DNA of 64,000 nt, taken from Ignisphaera sp. Its GTDB lineage: Archaea; Thermoproteota; Thermoprotei_A; Sulfolobales; Ignisphaeraceae. Where the stretch lies: contig JAVYNU010000005.1 of the NCBI GenBank assembly GCA_038735125.1, forward strand, positions 1-64,000, written 5' to 3'. The notes below the pieces were generated by a model. The model ran no database searches, was not told where the DNA came from, and saw only the letters and a list, made by a program, of their open reading frames with translations. Shown in pieces: positions 36,165 to 45,872 of this stretch; within the stretch, counting starts at the first letter, position 1; the number at the start of each line of letters is the position of its first letter. The position numbers and the translations under genes were made by a program.

Positions 36165-36321
36165 GGCACAACTCACTAGCATAAGATAGTAGGATTACTC
36201 CTGAAAGCAATGAAATTATTGATGCTACATATCTCTGTAGAACTGCTAAGATAATAGATGATATTAAAACAGATATTGCTGCATATACAAGCATTGTTTG
36301 TAGCTTGCTATTACAATCCAT
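36151..36321 (-). CDS. Small two-helix membrane protein
   Basis: About 56 residues starting at ATG 36321 (MDCNSKLQ), with two hydrophobic helices (LVYAAISVLISSIILAVL and IISLLSGVILLSYA). It overlaps the genes on both sides, so it is part of the tight MoxR-island operon. No family recognised; a small stabilising subunit is possible. Confidence 0.6.
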   Translation of the reverse strand: MDCNSKLQTMLVYAAISVLISSIILAVLQRYVASIISLLSGVILLSYASELCHEKE

Positions 36322-36853
36322 GGAGCATAGCCTCAAAAAATTTAATCCAAGGGTCTAGATCATATGATTTATCATTGATGAAGCCAGTTATATACAGTAC
36401 CGCAGCTGTTATAACTATTGCTGCTGTAAATATGTTGCGATATAAGCCCACCTTTAATTTGCCCAAAAATTGCATAGTCGGCAAAGCGATTGCTATAGAT
36501 ATTAGTGTGGAGTACACAAAGTTTCTTACGGTGATATCGACAAACAGGTTGATTTCTGCTGTAAGTATAGAGAATAGGAGAAGCTTGTAAATATAGTTGG
36601 AAAAGGATTTTAAATTTATTAGAAATGATGGAGGTTTAAATCCAATTGACATAGCATTACCCATTCTTAATGATATTAATGCCTTTGACAAGAAGTATAT
36701 CGAAGATGTATAGATAGATAGTATTGCTAAAATGTCCATATAGTCATACAACCCAGAGGACAGTGCATATGCCAGTACAAGTGATGTTAATATTAAAGAG
36801 AACATTATTAGGTAGACTCGTTGATTATGACTTCTCCTACTGATCACCAGCAT
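36311..36853 (-). CDS. Multi-helix membrane protein of MoxR island
   Basis: A 180-residue protein with five or so transmembrane helices and no soluble domain. It overlaps the DUF4129-like gene upstream (start inside its last codons) and the small membrane protein downstream. Family unknown; likely a membrane partner of the DUF4129/DUF4350 proteins. Confidence 0.65.
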   Translation of the reverse strand: MLVISRRSHNQRVYLIMFSLILTSLVLAYALSSGLYDYMDILAILSIYTSSIYFLSKALISLRMGNAMSIGFKPPSFLINLKSFSNYIYKLLLFSILTAEINLFVDITVRNFVYSTLISIAIALPTMQFLGKLKVGLYRNIFTAAIVITAAVLYITGFINDKSYDLDPWIKFFEAMLHGL

Positions 36854-38576
36854 TTTCTAGAACGTCTAAAGCCTTATTTAAATCCTCTAGATCTTTCCTA
36901 CCCCAAGCATTTGAATACCTTATAATTTCATATTTTGCTGTAGCGAGTTTAATCAAATGGACATTGTGATGTCCTTTATCTACGAGTTTTGCCAAAACAT
37001 CTCTATGCGTATCGAAACTAGATATTGTTATATTAAGCCTTCTGCAGATCAGTGATAATGTGGCCCAAAATCTGTATAGACTTGCATATCTCTCATCATT
37101 TTCACCATGTTTGTTTCCCTTACTAACCATGGTCTTTGTTTTGCTCCATTCCAGAAAAGCTTTGATATACCTAAAGAGATTGTGTCTGAAGATGGCTATT
37201 ATAACAAGTAATAGGGTTGATGAAGCAACAACAATTGTCATTGTCTGGGTTTTGCAACAGAAATACTGCTGTTTTTGGTTACTAAGGAGTATGATTGGTT
37301 TTGTGTTACTGAGATTTTTCTGCATCTGATTATACTCTGGAATAGACTCTGCAAACACTGCTGTATTTGATTTTGATACAATCTCTGTTAGTATCTTAGA
37401 TTCTTTGACTATATCAAAATCTACCTTTATACCTTGCTTATTAATTGATGAGCCATTTTCTCTATGTTCCTTATTGCTAAGAGGTGTTTGCGTCTCTGTG
37501 AACTCAATACCCATGTAGATAGGTGTTGCATTGACCGGATAAGGCGTTGTGTTATAGGAGGGGGCTGAATCCTCTTCAGTTTCTATTTCATTGTTTATTA
37601 AACCAAGTTTTGTAGAGTCGCTTTTATTTCCATACCGTCCTATAATAACAATGCTTTCTTCATAACTTATATTATTTTCAGCTAGTGTTTGAAGTATATC
37701 CTCAGTTTTGTAGTTTATTCCAATAATTATGGCTGCTAGGATATCACCGATTTTTATATGGTTTTTATCCCTAGTAATTTCTATTAATCTGTAAACAGCT
37801 TTTTCAATGGTACTAATGTCTAGATAAGCATTGCTATTCTTTGAAGTGTTGTAAACAACTTTATAGCTCGTTTGGGGCTTGAAATTTATTGGATGAAACT
37901 CCACATAGCTTCTAAGAAATATTGCAGAAACAATTGAATCGTAAAGCAGCATCTCATCCAATAAATTCTTATACGTTGATTCATCCATAGTGATTATGCC
38001 GTTGTATAGCATTAAAGTTATCAAGAGCTTAGATAAGAGCTTTGATGTAGCATTTATTGATATACCCTCCCCAGCTTTCTCTGTAATTAGGTTAATGAAA
38101 TTGTAGATATCAGTAATGTTATATTTGCACATTTCATATCCATAGTAGAGATTTATAACCAACTTCGATATAGTTTTATCACAACTCAGATTATCTGTAG
38201 ATAGTCCAGAGCTTTTTAGAGTTGCCATTAACAACTTCTCGATATCTTCTTCAGTTATATAGTCCTCTTCACCAGAAAACATCTTTAAAGCTCTAAGCTG
38301 TATAGCCCCTATAAACAATGCCAATCTGCTATCATTAAATACCATGAATAAGAGCTTCTTGGATTCATTGCTATTGTATTCACTTAAATTAATTGAAATA
38401 TTCATATTCTGCGCCCATTGCTCTAATGCAGAAGAGGCGTAGACTATCATTGAAGCGGCTTTTTCAAGCTCTATTGAATGTCTCTCTAGGGCTAGAACAT
38501 TGAGTAAGCTAGACATATGTAGTAGGATAAGCATTATGATGACTTCGGTTAAAACTCTAGTTGTTAAGTTAGCCAT
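36837..38576 (-). CDS. DUF4129-like membrane protein with long ectodomain
   Basis: A 579-residue protein: an N-terminal hydrophobic signal or anchor (about 8-28), a helical extracytoplasmic domain with many N-x-S/T sites (to about 430), a transmembrane helix (TMTIVVASSTLLLVIIAIF) and a C-terminal cytosolic domain resembling DUF4129 (LYRFWATLSLICRRLNITISSFDTHRDVLAKLV, ...YSNAWGRKDLEDLNKALDVL). DUF4129 domains occur with MoxR/DUF58. The ectodomain is larger than usual. Confidence 0.75.
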   Translation of the reverse strand: MANLTTRVLTEVIIMLILLHMSSLLNVLALERHSIELEKAASMIVYASSALEQWAQNMNISINLSEYNSNESKKLLFMVFNDSRLALFIGAIQLRALKMFSGEEDYITEEDIEKLLMATLKSSGLSTDNLSCDKTISKLVINLYYGYEMCKYNITDIYNFINLITEKAGEGISINATSKLLSKLLITLMLYNGIITMDESTYKNLLDEMLLYDSIVSAIFLRSYVEFHPINFKPQTSYKVVYNTSKNSNAYLDISTIEKAVYRLIEITRDKNHIKIGDILAAIIIGINYKTEDILQTLAENNISYEESIVIIGRYGNKSDSTKLGLINNEIETEEDSAPSYNTTPYPVNATPIYMGIEFTETQTPLSNKEHRENGSSINKQGIKVDFDIVKESKILTEIVSKSNTAVFAESIPEYNQMQKNLSNTKPIILLSNQKQQYFCCKTQTMTIVVASSTLLLVIIAIFRHNLFRYIKAFLEWSKTKTMVSKGNKHGENDERYASLYRFWATLSLICRRLNITISSFDTHRDVLAKLVDKGHHNVHLIKLATAKYEIIRYSNAWGRKDLEDLNKALDVLENAGDQ

Positions 38577-38624
38577 GTAATCTCGCTAACAACATATTTT
38601 ACTAAAAACTAAATATTTGTTATT

Positions 38625-39578
38625 GTGACTAATGTGACAACGTTTAGCAAGATTGTGCAAAGGGTTGTTGAAGAGTCTTCTAAGGTGCTTGTTGATAGAT
38701 CTAGCTATGTTGAATTAGTAACATTTTCCATAATTTTTGAAGGTCATGTGCTTATAGAGGGCATTCCCGGAATAGCCAAGACCCTAACTGCAAAAACAAT
38801 TGCAAAGCTTTTAAATCTATCATTTTCAAGGATTCAGTGCACTGTAGACATACTTCCATCTGATATTATAGGAACCAGAATATTTAATCAAAAGACAGGC
38901 GAGTTTGAGCTTAGATTAGGACCTATATACTCTAATGTTGTATTGGTTGACGAAATTAATAGAGCTTCTCCAAGAGCACAATCAGCTCTCTTAGAGGCTA
39001 TGCAGGAGAGGCAGGTAACCATAGATGGCGAGACCATTAAGCTTCCCAGACCCTTCATCGTTATAGCAACCCAAAACCCTATAGAGCTAGAAGGTACATT
39101 CCCTCTTCCAGAGGCACAGCTAGATAGATTCTATATAAAGATTAATATGAGCCCCCTTGAGAGGGCATCGCTAATTAAACTTCTTAAAAAGGATTTGAGG
39201 GCCATAGAAAAAGAGTTTGAGAATCTAAGGCCTGTGGTAAGTAGGGTGGATATAGAGGAGGCATCAAAAGAAATAGAATATGTATATATAGACGATTCTA
39301 TATATGACTATGTTGCAAGAATAACTGAGTATAGTAATAGACATCCTGCTGTGAGACTTGGAATAACCCCAAGAGGAGCTTTAATGCTAATTAACCTAGC
39401 TAAAGAGTTTGCACTTTATGAAGGAAGAAAATACGTCATACCTGATGATGTTAAAAAGGCATCTCTGCCTGCATTATCGCATAGAATCTTGCTAAAACCC
39501 GAATACTTAGCTGAGAAATACGATGTAGAGCGTGTAATACAGGAAATTTTGACTAAAGTTGAGGTGCCAAGACCATAG
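38625..39578 (+). CDS. MoxR-family AAA+ ATPase, second copy
   Basis: A 317-residue MoxR ATPase with Walker A GIPGIAKTL, Walker B VLVDEINRASPRAQSALLEAMQE, and ATQNPIELEGTFPLPEAQLDRF. It starts at GTG 38625, divergent from the DUF4129-like operon. It differs from the MoxR at 10.7 kb in length and in lacking the linked ABC transporter; the two belong to different MoxR subtypes. Confidence 0.95.
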   Translation: MTNVTTFSKIVQRVVEESSKVLVDRSSYVELVTFSIIFEGHVLIEGIPGIAKTLTAKTIAKLLNLSFSRIQCTVDILPSDIIGTRIFNQKTGEFELRLGPIYSNVVLVDEINRASPRAQSALLEAMQERQVTIDGETIKLPRPFIVIATQNPIELEGTFPLPEAQLDRFYIKINMSPLERASLIKLLKKDLRAIEKEFENLRPVVSRVDIEEASKEIEYVYIDDSIYDYVARITEYSNRHPAVRLGITPRGALMLINLAKEFALYEGRKYVIPDDVKKASLPALSHRILLKPEYLAEKYDVERVIQEILTKVEVPRP

Positions 39579-40873
39579 AGCAAAGCAAACTGGAATTCTA
39601 TCCAACACCAAATACAACATTATATATTGTATTCCTATTTGTTCTAGCACTGCCTATCTACATAAATAACATTCCGAGAATCCTAGCACTGTCTGTAGTG
39701 ACTGCAGTTCTAGCAATTGTCTCAACATCACTTTCTATAGTGACATCGGTAAAGAACATAGTATTGGATATAAAAGCTCTAAGACTTGATATAGCCGGGT
39801 TAGAAAACGAATATATTGAATTACCATTTATTGTAATGTGTAGATTACCCTATTTTTTGTCTATTACTGCTGTAGAGTTAGATAAGGATATGGGCATCTC
39901 ATATTCTAAACATGTTACACACATAAACGGCGATGTATTTGAGTTAAAAATCTATGTAAAGGGTTATGTTGGCGCCCATAGAATAAATGGATTGACAATA
40001 ACCTTTCATGACATATTCAGATTATTTAGAATTGTAGTGAAATCAAGATTAGATACACCAATAGCTGTGTATGTAGTTCCTGTTGAAACATTAACTCGGT
40101 TTAGAATAGAATTTGTACTGCCATCAGAAGTTTCATATGAATCTTACTTATCTAGGAGAAGAGGATATGGAATAAACATACTTGGTATAAGGGAGTATAT
40201 TGTAGGTGACGAGTTTAAAAGAATAGCTTGGAAAGCAACAGCAAAAACAGGTCGTTTAATGGTCAAAGAGTACGAGGGCATGTCCTATAGAAACATAGTT
40301 GTTGTTGCATCTCTTCACAATGGACATTACATAGGGGATCCACCACCCATAAACTATATAGCAAACACTATACTAGGTATTGTCTCTAATGCTTGTGAGA
40401 GAAATATGAAGATAAGGGTTGGAATAATCACAGAAGAAAGTATAAAGATAAGTGATGAGATAATTAAAAAAGGAATTGACAATATATACACGGTTCTATC
40501 TTTGATTGAATGGCCTCTAAAACTAAGTAGATTTCATAGCTATTCTAGTAGCAATAGAATAGTTAGATGGTTCGTTAAACAGCTGGTTTTCAATACCTGT
40601 AGAGAGCCATGCATCATTGCATTATTTATTGATCCATTAGATGACTTAGACGTTGAAAATATTGCAAGGCTTTATAGAGAGCTTAAGGTATATGGACATG
40701 AGCTAAGATTGTTTCTAGCACCGCCAGCACTAATAAATCTTCTGTCTAACAAGAATTTGTCTTTACAAGACCTTGACAATGTTGTAAAAGAAATTAATAG
40801 AATAAATACAATAGTTAAAAGACTTCATAGAATAGTAAAGATTTACGCGCCAGATAAATATATGATAAAATAA
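39575..40873 (+). CDS. DUF58 membrane protein, probable ATA start
   Basis: A DUF58 protein with RRGYGINILGIREYIVGDEFKRIAWKATAKTGRLMVKEYEG, the family signature, and two N-terminal transmembrane helices. Canonical starts occur only at GTG 39698, which would delete the first helix. In frame upstream there is no ATG/GTG/TTG back to the stop at 39560, but ATA at 39575 sits 8 nt after a GAGGTG ribosome site and overlaps the moxR stop (ccATAGag). I therefore propose ATA initiation; the conservative start is 39698. Confidence 0.8.
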   Translation: MEQSKLEFYPTPNTTLYIVFLFVLALPIYINNIPRILALSVVTAVLAIVSTSLSIVTSVKNIVLDIKALRLDIAGLENEYIELPFIVMCRLPYFLSITAVELDKDMGISYSKHVTHINGDVFELKIYVKGYVGAHRINGLTITFHDIFRLFRIVVKSRLDTPIAVYVVPVETLTRFRIEFVLPSEVSYESYLSRRRGYGINILGIREYIVGDEFKRIAWKATAKTGRLMVKEYEGMSYRNIVVVASLHNGHYIGDPPPINYIANTILGIVSNACERNMKIRVGIITEESIKISDEIIKKGIDNIYTVLSLIEWPLKLSRFHSYSSSNRIVRWFVKQLVFNTCREPCIIALFIDPLDDLDVENIARLYRELKVYGHELRLFLAPPALINLLSNKNLSLQDLDNVVKEINRINTIVKRLHRIVKIYAPDKYMIK

Positions 40874-40877
40874 AAAA

Positions 40878-41885
40878 TTATTTGAATCCTGGTGGCCTTA
40901 CCCTCAAAACATCTTTGTTTACTAGTGTTGGTGGCTCTCTACCTTCGTAAAATGCTATGAGATTTTCTGCAACAAGTTCTGCCATTGCATGCCTAGCTTC
41001 ATAAGTTGCAGAGCCTATGTGTGGTACCAGCACGGCGTTCTTAAATGCTGTTAGTGGGTGGTTTGGTGGGAGAGGCTCTTGCTCAAAGACATCCAGACCT
41101 ACACCAGCTATCCAGCCCTCGGCCAAGGCTTTTACTAAAGCATTTGTGTCTATCACAGCGCCCCTTGCAGTGTTTACTAGTATAGCTGTCTTTTTCATCT
41201 TTTTGAGCTTCTCCTCGTTAATAAGATGATAGGTTTCTTTGCTCAGGGGCACGTGTATTGAGACTATATCTGCTTCTTGCAAAAGAGCGTCAATATCTCT
41301 GTATTCCGCGCCAAGGCTTTTCTCCAATTCCACATTCCTTGATTTATCGTAGTATATTATCTTCATGCCAAATGCCTTGCCTATCTCAGCCACTCTAGAA
41401 CCTATTCTGCCAAGACCTACGATGCCCAGTGTCTTCCCCTTTAACTCAATACCTAGCATCATATGTGGGTGCCAACCAGTTTTAGTTCTCCACCACTCAC
41501 CCCACCTAACGAATGTATCAGCTTCAACAATTCTTCTCGCAACAGCTAGTATCAAAGCCCATGTAAGCTCAGCTGTAGCCTCTGTCAAGACACCAGGTGT
41601 GTTGGTAACATAGATTCCCAGTCTGGTTGCACACTCAATATCTATATTGTCGTAGCCAACAGCATACTGGGCAACAATTCTAAGCTTTTTGGCTTGCTGC
41701 AAAAGGTTACAGTCTATTCTGTCGCTCAACAAAGATGCTAGTGCATCAACCTCTTTGGCTTTTTCAAGAAGAACCTCATATGGTGGAGGCTGATACCTGT
41801 CCCAGACCTCTACATCATAATACTTACTTAGTTTTTCGATAACATCGGGGAAAAGTTCTCTTGTTACAAAAAGTTTTGGTCTCAT
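40878..41885 (-). CDS. D-isomer-specific 2-hydroxyacid dehydrogenase
   Basis: About 335 residues. The NAD site is LGIVGLGRIGSRVAEIG (about 150-166), and catalytic Arg, Glu and His are in NTARGAVID, GLDVFEQEP and VLVPHIGSAT. Best match is glyoxylate/hydroxypyruvate reductase type. ATG 41885 follows GAGGTG at 7 nt; the frame runs to 41894. Next to the glucuronide island, it may reduce or oxidise a sugar-derived 2-keto acid. Confidence 0.92.
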   Translation of the reverse strand: MRPKLFVTRELFPDVIEKLSKYYDVEVWDRYQPPPYEVLLEKAKEVDALASLLSDRIDCNLLQQAKKLRIVAQYAVGYDNIDIECATRLGIYVTNTPGVLTEATAELTWALILAVARRIVEADTFVRWGEWWRTKTGWHPHMMLGIELKGKTLGIVGLGRIGSRVAEIGKAFGMKIIYYDKSRNVELEKSLGAEYRDIDALLQEADIVSIHVPLSKETYHLINEEKLKKMKKTAILVNTARGAVIDTNALVKALAEGWIAGVGLDVFEQEPLPPNHPLTAFKNAVLVPHIGSATYEARHAMAELVAENLIAFYEGREPPTLVNKDVLRVRPPGFK

Positions 41886-41965
41886 AGATTGCACCTCAAC
41901 CCAGTCGTTGTGATACCTACACTTAATAAGTTTAACGCTATATTTTTAGGTGATTAATTTAAAAG

Positions 41966-42949
41966 CTATTCCTTATATCCTAAATATCTCCAGCATCTAA
42001 CATTCACATCATCTATTTTTATAAATGGTGGTAGTTTACTCCAGCATATATCCTTTGCATAAGGACATCGATTTGCATATCTGCAACCCGTAATTAGAAA
42101 CTCCTTTACCTCTAAAGCAGATGGCTTTATCATAGGAACCTTTTCTCTTGTTGCCGGATCGGGATCGAGTATGGAGTCCAGCAATGCTTGAGTATATGGA
42201 TGTTTAGGTTCATGATAAACTTTTGTTATAGGTCCAAATTCAATTAAAGTACCTCTATACATAATCGAGATGTAATCACCTATATAATATGCTGTAGCTA
42301 GGTCATGTGTAACATAAATTATGTTCATATTCATTTCCTCTTTCAAGTTCTTTAATATGTTCAGTACACCAATCCTTAATGTTGCGTCAAGCATAGATAC
42401 AGGCTCGTCTGCAAGAATTATCTTTGGATTTGTCAGCAAAGCTCTTGCAATTGAAATTCTTTGAAGTTCTCCGCCAGAAAATTCATGTGGATACTTACCA
42501 AGTATTCTATCTAAACTTAATCCAACATGACGAAGCACCTTATCAATTCTATTCTCAATCTCATCTCTATCTTTTAAGCCAAGAAGATTTCGAGCTGTGT
42601 CAAAAAAATATGAGTCTATTTTCCTAAGTGGGTTAAAAGCTTCATAAGGATCTTGAAACACTGGCTGAACTTCTTTTCTATACCATTTAACTAAATATCT
42701 CTTTAGTCTATGTACATCATATCCTCTATATAAAACCCTTCCAGAATCAGGTTTGGTCATCCCCATGATTATTCGAAGTAATGTTGTTTTGCCACTACCG
42801 GTTTCACCAGCTATAACAACGATACTTGGTTTTCGGAGATCTATATTGATCGATATACTATCCAATGCCTTAAACTTTCTTAGGCCTAAAAGACCATAGC
42901 CATAAAGTTTTGTTACATTCTCGATGATAAGCATGTTATCTTCAGCCAA
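41966..42949 (-). CDS. Oligopeptide-type ABC importer ATPase (DppF-like)
   Basis: A 327-residue ATPase with Walker A GETGSGKTT, signature FSGGELQRIS and Walker B IILADEPVSMLDA. The C-terminal Oligo_HPY extension carries the Cys motif GCRYANRCPYAKDIC. Last gene of a five-gene importer operon. In archaea such transporters often carry sugars or glycosides; the glucuronidase context supports that here. Confidence 0.93.
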   Translation of the reverse strand: MAEDNMLIIENVTKLYGYGLLGLRKFKALDSISINIDLRKPSIVVIAGETGSGKTTLLRIIMGMTKPDSGRVLYRGYDVHRLKRYLVKWYRKEVQPVFQDPYEAFNPLRKIDSYFFDTARNLLGLKDRDEIENRIDKVLRHVGLSLDRILGKYPHEFSGGELQRISIARALLTNPKIILADEPVSMLDATLRIGVLNILKNLKEEMNMNIIYVTHDLATAYYIGDYISIMYRGTLIEFGPITKVYHEPKHPYTQALLDSILDPDPATREKVPMIKPSALEVKEFLITGCRYANRCPYAKDICWSKLPPFIKIDDVNVRCWRYLGYKE

Positions 42950-42955
42950 ATAACA

Positions 42956-43954
42956 TCACCTACTGTTTGCATAAAGCCAACACTTAACAAATCTCCTGTT
43001 ATCTAGTCTTATCTCTGGAGGCTCCCTAACTCTACAGATATCCATTGCATATGGACACCTCGGGTGAAACCTACATCCAGGTGGGGGGTTGATCAAATCT
43101 GGTGGAGATCCTGCTAAACCTTTTCTAAGTGTTTTATCACCTTTTCTAATGAGTGAATCTATCAGTGCTTTTGTATAAGGATGTAGAGGTTCTTTAAATA
43201 CTTCTAGTACATTTCCTGTTTCAACTATATTACCAGCATACATAACAGCGATTCTATCATCCATATATGCATGTACGGACATATCATGGGATACCAGTAT
43301 AAATGAACTTTTATTATCTTCTCTCCACTCTTTAAGAAGGGATAGTATAATTCTTTGTGTCATTACATCAACAGCTGTTGTAGGCTCATCTAATAAAACT
43401 ATCCTCGGATTAAATATAAGACTTAATGCAATCACGACCCTTTGTCTCATACCACCCGAAAGTTGATGAGGATATGCATTTATAACCTCAGGAGGTAAAC
43501 CCATTATCTTTAGCGTTTCCTTTAATTTCTCTACATACTCGCTTTTTTCAACATTAATACCATGATATTTATATACATCAATAAACTGATCCTTTATTTT
43601 CTTTAATGGATTTAAAACATTCATAGAATTTTGAGGTATATAGGACATCTCTAGCCACCAGATGTTTTTTCTAATATAGTCTATTCCAAGCTTATTCAGC
43701 TTTAGAGAATCACCATTTCTTGTTACAATAGAAACTTCACCACGTCTTATAACTAGTGGAGGTATTATAGCACCATAAATCATTTTAATTAATGTAGACT
43801 TGCCACAACCAGACTCTCCTGCTATTCCCAATACCTCATCTTTGTACAACTCTAGCGTAACATTGTCAACAGCATGTACAAACACCCTTCTTTCTCCAAC
43901 AAATACTTCATAACCGCCATCAAGATTATTGGCTGTAAGAATAATCTCTGACAT
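42956..43954 (-). CDS. Oligopeptide-type ABC importer ATPase (DppD-like)
   Basis: About 332 residues with Walker A GESGCGKST, signature LSGGMRQRV, Walker B IVLLDEPTTAVD, and a C-terminal GCRFHPRCPYAMDIC motif. The frame begins at 43966; ATG 43954 following GGGGATGAT is the better start. It overlaps or abuts the end of the permease gene, and dppF-like follows 7 bp later. Confidence 0.93.
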   Translation of the reverse strand: MSEIILTANNLDGGYEVFVGERRVFVHAVDNVTLELYKDEVLGIAGESGCGKSTLIKMIYGAIIPPLVIRRGEVSIVTRNGDSLKLNKLGIDYIRKNIWWLEMSYIPQNSMNVLNPLKKIKDQFIDVYKYHGINVEKSEYVEKLKETLKIMGLPPEVINAYPHQLSGGMRQRVVIALSLIFNPRIVLLDEPTTAVDVMTQRIILSLLKEWREDNKSSFILVSHDMSVHAYMDDRIAVMYAGNIVETGNVLEVFKEPLHPYTKALIDSLIRKGDKTLRKGLAGSPPDLINPPPGCRFHPRCPYAMDICRVREPPEIRLDNRRFVKCWLYANSR

Positions 43955-43956
43955 TA

Positions 43957-44814
43957 TCATCCCCAAGTAACTCTAACCCTAGCAAACACGTATTTGTCTA
44001 TTTCCACCATAAGTATATAGAGAGATAGTACAAAGGCAACTATAAATGCTATTGGTATTACAAGCCACCACCAAACACCTAGCAATATAGCTTGATAGTA
44101 CATAGCCCAGTGAATTGTTGTACCAATAGTCGCTTCTTCCATTTTCATAGCACCAAATATGGATGCTGTTACCTCGTTACCAATGGCCCATGTCATAGTA
44201 CCTATAAGATTTATCATTAGATATCTAAGAAGGTATGGTACAAAATCTTTAAATATGATTTTATATAGCGATAATCCAGTAAAGTATGATGTGTAAACAA
44301 AGGTTCTTTGACTTAGGCTAGACAAGATTGCATATATAGATCTTGCTGGAAAGCCCCAGCCTATCAACCCCATTATAACACCTATTAAGGGTATTGTTAA
44401 GTAGTCGCGCCATGCATAAAATATTACCATGAGCAATGGCAATCCAGGAATGACACAAATTATATCGGTTATAGTAAGTAGTATAGACCTCATCACAGAC
44501 CTAGACAATGCAGCTGTAGAGCCTATAATCCATGCAATTAAAACAGATATTATTGCAGCCATGAAACTAATTATTATTGTGTTCCTAAGCGCTATTGGCG
44601 TTAATAAAAATAGGTCTTGGCCCATAATCGTTGTGCCAAACGGATAAGAGAGGCTAGGTGGTTGTGCTGGAGGAGCATAATACCATCTTCCAGGGTTTAT
44701 AGGCATTCTAAGAGGGTATATGAATGCATAGAATAGTAGAGAAATAAATATTATCAACGGAATTAAAAACTTTGGTCTAAAGGCAAATTCCTTGAATCTA
44801 TATACGTAAGCCAC
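43957..44814 (-). CDS. ABC importer permease (DppC-like)
   Basis: A 285-residue membrane permease with an N-terminal helix, a periplasmic-type loop (YPFGTTIMGQDLF) and the EAA-type coupling region. Second permease of the importer; starts 8 bp after the DppB-like stop. Confidence 0.9.
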   Translation of the reverse strand: MAYVYRFKEFAFRPKFLIPLIIFISLLFYAFIYPLRMPINPGRWYYAPPAQPPSLSYPFGTTIMGQDLFLLTPIALRNTIIISFMAAIISVLIAWIIGSTAALSRSVMRSILLTITDIICVIPGLPLLMVIFYAWRDYLTIPLIGVIMGLIGWGFPARSIYAILSSLSQRTFVYTSYFTGLSLYKIIFKDFVPYLLRYLMINLIGTMTWAIGNEVTASIFGAMKMEEATIGTTIHWAMYYQAILLGVWWWLVIPIAFIVAFVLSLYILMVEIDKYVFARVRVTWG

Positions 44815-44821
44815 CCTAGCA

Positions 44822-45826
44822 TCACCCTTGACCAGGATACCTGATTCTAGGATCTATAAGCGGATATACCAAATCTAGAATAAATGTTGCAATAGCTGTT
44901 GCAACAGTTGCAAAGAATAATATGCCAAGCATTAAATTGAAATCAGCATTTGCTATAGCACTTTGAAGCACATATCCTATACCAGGATAGTTAAATATGT
45001 ATTCAACAAGCAAAGACCCTACAAACACTCTTGAAAGTCCTAAAACCAAAGAGGTGAATTGCGGGAGAATAGAGTTTCTAAATATCATAAATCTAATAGA
45101 TCTTTGCGGAGCTCCTTGAAGAAATGAATAAACTATGAAATCTTCTTCACGCATTTTAAGTGCCACAGCCTTCATACCAACAAATCCTCCAAACCATCCA
45201 AATAAAACTAAGACTAGCAAAGGAAACAACGCTCTTCTAAGCATATATATTAACATATCTAGAAATGTACCTCCTGGATAGCCGCCACTTGGAATCGGTA
45301 ATTTAAGGATTAGAACATAAAATATTAGAAATGCTGTAGCTAATACTGCAAATGGTATAGGCTGAAAACCTACAGCTATATTCTCTAAAACATTAGAGAT
45401 CCTTCTATGCTTAGTTAAGGCAGCCAAAGCTCCTAAAACATTGCCGATAATCCAGCTAATAACAGAAGCTAAGATAAGTAGTAATAGAGACCATGGAAGA
45501 GCCTTTGCAATCACATCTTTTACATTGGTCGGGAAAAATGCGAAAGAGGGACCCATCTCCCCTGTTATCATATAATTTTTCAAAAAAATCAAATACTGAA
45601 TAATTAGTGGTTTATCAAGCCCATATAATTGGAGTAATTGTGCTCTCATAGTTTCAATTTCCTTCTGCGTAAGAGTTGAGCCTTGGGACAACAACCTTGA
45701 TATAAATAGATCAGCCGCATTAAAAGGCATCAATCTAGACAAGATAAATGATATCGTTAATCCTGCCCATATTACAAGTAGGGCTAACAAAGCTCTCTGT
45801 AACACATATTTTATAACTGGATGCAT
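44822..45826 (-). CDS. ABC importer permease (DppB-like)
   Basis: About 334 residues, with the DppB-type N-terminus (YVLQRALLALLVIWAGLTISFIL) and the late YIFNYPGIGYVLQSAI motif. The frame opens at 45838, but ATG 45826 just after GGTGATG fits better. The substrate-binding protein gene lies just upstream. Confidence 0.9.
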   Translation of the reverse strand: MHPVIKYVLQRALLALLVIWAGLTISFILSRLMPFNAADLFISRLLSQGSTLTQKEIETMRAQLLQLYGLDKPLIIQYLIFLKNYMITGEMGPSFAFFPTNVKDVIAKALPWSLLLLILASVISWIIGNVLGALAALTKHRRISNVLENIAVGFQPIPFAVLATAFLIFYVLILKLPIPSGGYPGGTFLDMLIYMLRRALFPLLVLVLFGWFGGFVGMKAVALKMREEDFIVYSFLQGAPQRSIRFMIFRNSILPQFTSLVLGLSRVFVGSLLVEYIFNYPGIGYVLQSAIANADFNLMLGILFFATVATAIATFILDLVYPLIDPRIRYPGQG

Positions 45827-45872
45827 AAACATCACCAAAATGATGGAATTTAAAAAATGAATATTTGAATGT

